From UBA5868 sp964482025 (GTDB lineage Bacteria > Pseudomonadota > Gammaproteobacteria > Pseudomonadales > Cellvibrionaceae), in assembly GCA_964482025.1 (NCBI GenBank), contig CAYZVN010000068.1, positions 1-16,590 on the forward strand: a DNA stretch of 16,590 bases, in the 5' to 3' direction. Positions 15,240 to 16,590 of this stretch are shown here, piece by piece. Each line of letters begins with the position of its first letter. Position 1 is the stretch's first letter. Under the pieces are notes generated by a model. The model did not search any database. It saw nothing but the letters and a program-made list of their open reading frames with translations, and had not been told where the DNA came from. The position numbers and the translations under genes are program-made.

Positions 15240-16525
15240 GGCGCGTTAAACTCCACGCGATTACCACCGCGACGTTTGGCGAGTGACAGCGCCTCGCCGG
15301 CCCGCTGCAGAGCATCTTCTATGTCGTCCTCCTCCGCCAATACCGCGACGCCGATGCTGATGCTAATGCCCGGACCCTCGTCGCCATTGAAGATGTATTG
15401 GCCCGCCAGCTGGCGAATTTTCTCGGCGAAAGCGTGGATCCCGTCGGTCGGCTGACGGCGGCAGACCACCACGAATTTTTCGCCGCCAGTGCGCGCGATA
15501 ATATCCTCGTTGCGCAGATTCAGGGTCAGCAGAGCTGCGAAAGTTTTCAATATTTTATCGCCCATGTCATGTCCGTACCGATCGTTCAGCAACTTGAAAT
15601 GATCCAGATCTATGCTGAGTACCCCGCCGCCCGCCAGCCCTTTATCGCGCGCGGCCATGGATGCTAAACGACGCTGCAGGCCGGCGTGATTGTAGACCCC
15701 GGTGAGCGGATCCGTGTGCGCCAGGTTCTCCAAGTGCAGATTCTCTTCGCCGAGCCGGCGCTGCTTCTCTTCCAGTTCGTAAATCGCTTGCCGGTCCCGC
15801 TGGGCACTTCGGTAGAGGCGGTAAAAACGCACCAGGCCCTCGCCGAGGAAGATCGCCATCCAAAAAGAGAGCAGGCCGATCAACAGTCGTTCCGTCGATA
15901 TCCAGCGACCGATTAAGGTTAGCCGCTGAATCTCCACTTCATGGAATCCGCGCTCGGCGAAATCGACGCCCACCGAGATGATGTTATCGAATTCCGCCAT
16001 TTGCCAAGCGCGGCGCGATTTGCGCTCTGCTAACCACCAACCCGCGACGCGAAATTCGCCAAGCGGCAGCAACACCGGGCTCTGGGCTTCTGCCACCGTG
16101 AAAGACGTTTCCATGGGCATGCTGCTCGCGGGGTCGTCTGCGCGGGCGTAGGCCGGATTGTGGTTGCGCAGGAACACGCGCAAACGCGTCGCCGGACCCC
16201 GGTAACGCAGCTCAATCTCCAGGGCCTTATAGGGGCGTAAGTCCAACCCCTGGCCGGCTGCGGGGCTGGTGAAAACACTCCAACCGCAGCCGTAGGCATC
16301 GCTGGGCTGAAAGTCGCAAGTCCAGCTGCGCCAATCGTCGCCGAGCCACTGGGCCGATTTGCCGCGCGCGCGATCCGAATAGCCGTAAAGCTCGGCATTG
16401 TCGGCGGCAATCTGCAGGGGCATTGTTTTGTCGGGCAACCAATAATGAGCGAAAAACACAAAACAGCTGGCGATCAACCCCAGGGCGCGCCATTTAGCGT
16501 AAGTGCGATATGTTGAATCGCTCAT
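15236..16525 (-). CDS. Membrane GGDEF protein with carbohydrate-binding-like sensor domain
   Basis: A 429-residue protein. TM1 lies at about 14-30. The extracytoplasmic domain (about 35-208) has a galactose-binding/CIA30-like pattern: C70 and C80 (possible disulfide), 'LDLRPYKALEIELRYRG', 'LRVFLRNHNPAYA', 'VAGWWLAE' and 'VEIQRLTLIGRWIS'. TM2 lies at about 212-230, a coiled coil at about 240-268, and GGDEF at about 268-428. The metal Asp D306 and 'NDRYGHDMGD' are normal, but the signature reads GGEKF (347-351), with Lys for the fourth-position Glu. An inhibitory site RxxD (R338, D341) sits at exactly the standard five-residue spacing. It may be a weak or dead cyclase acting as a c-di-GMP receptor. 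GGAAA lies about 8 bases before the ATG. It is the first gene of the operon and is translationally coupled to the 1313-residue gene. Confidence 0.9.
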   Translation of the reverse strand: MSDSTYRTYAKWRALGLIASCFVFFAHYWLPDKTMPLQIAADNAELYGYSDRARGKSAQWLGDDWRSWTCDFQPSDAYGCGWSVFTSPAAGQGLDLRPYKALEIELRYRGPATRLRVFLRNHNPAYARADDPASSMPMETSFTVAEAQSPVLLPLGEFRVAGWWLAERKSRRAWQMAEFDNIISVGVDFAERGFHEVEIQRLTLIGRWISTERLLIGLLSFWMAIFLGEGLVRFYRLYRSAQRDRQAIYELEEKQRRLGEENLHLENLAHTDPLTGVYNHAGLQRRLASMAARDKGLAGGGVLSIDLDHFKLLNDRYGHDMGDKILKTFAALLTLNLRNEDIIARTGGEKFVVVCRRQPTDGIHAFAEKIRQLAGQYIFNGDEGPGISISIGVAVLAEEDDIEDALQRAGEALSLAKRRGGNRVEFNAP

Positions 16526-16590
16526 GGCTGCTTTCCGGCGCCTGCGCAGACGACACTGTTGCGTGTTTTTTGCGCCTCTTTGAGAGCGAG

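Overview
The window looks like a chromosomal segment of a free-living gammaproteobacterium. Support comes from a yebG gene with a canonical LexA box, a RapA (HepA) ATPase, a REP-associated tyrosine transposase with its REP pair, a TfoX-N protein, and several large c-di-GMP signalling proteins. A secreted domain that resembles the C-terminal module of GH3 exo-glucanases (ExoP type) suggests a marine or plant-polysaccharide degrader, perhaps near Cellvibrionaceae. That placement is inference; nothing here fixes the genus.

Layout, left to right. (1) 1-713: a complete RAYT transposase gene (minus strand), an inverted pair of REP palindromes, and a decayed copy of the last 18 or so codons of the same transposase. 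(2) 717-1400: a small unknown gene and yebG, divergent, with a textbook SOS box between them. (3) 1401-1659: an intergenic stretch rich in inverted repeats, followed by a compact rapA (1660-4281). (4) 4326-9440: an orphan secreted substrate-binding-like protein, divergent from a two-gene operon of a membrane histidine kinase and a REC-DUF3369-GGDEF-EAL response regulator, which is followed by a very strong palindrome. (5) 9657-10473: a TfoX-N protein and a small unknown protein, both minus strand. (6) 10621-11262: a secreted stand-alone ExoP-C-like domain with a 14-bp palindromic operator candidate upstream. (7) 11298-16525: a two-gene minus-strand operon with a 4-base ATGA overlap. Its first gene encodes a membrane GGDEF protein with a carbohydrate-binding-like extracytoplasmic domain. 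Its second encodes a 1313-residue propeller-Y_Y_Y-GGDEF-EAL receptor, and a clear intrinsic terminator follows.

The unifying theme is c-di-GMP turnover. All three GGDEF domains carry substitutions at key positions (GGDTF, GSDEF plus loss of the metal Asp, GGEKF). Both EAL domains keep every catalytic residue that can be checked. The 429-residue GGDEF protein also keeps an RxxD inhibitory site, so it may read c-di-GMP rather than make it. The simplest reading is two sensor-controlled phosphodiesterase systems, one fed by a histidine kinase and one by an extracellular propeller, plus a possible c-di-GMP receptor co-translated with the second. The adjoining ExoP-like secreted protein hints that the second cluster may respond to extracellular carbohydrate. 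The catalytic predictions come from motif reading only.
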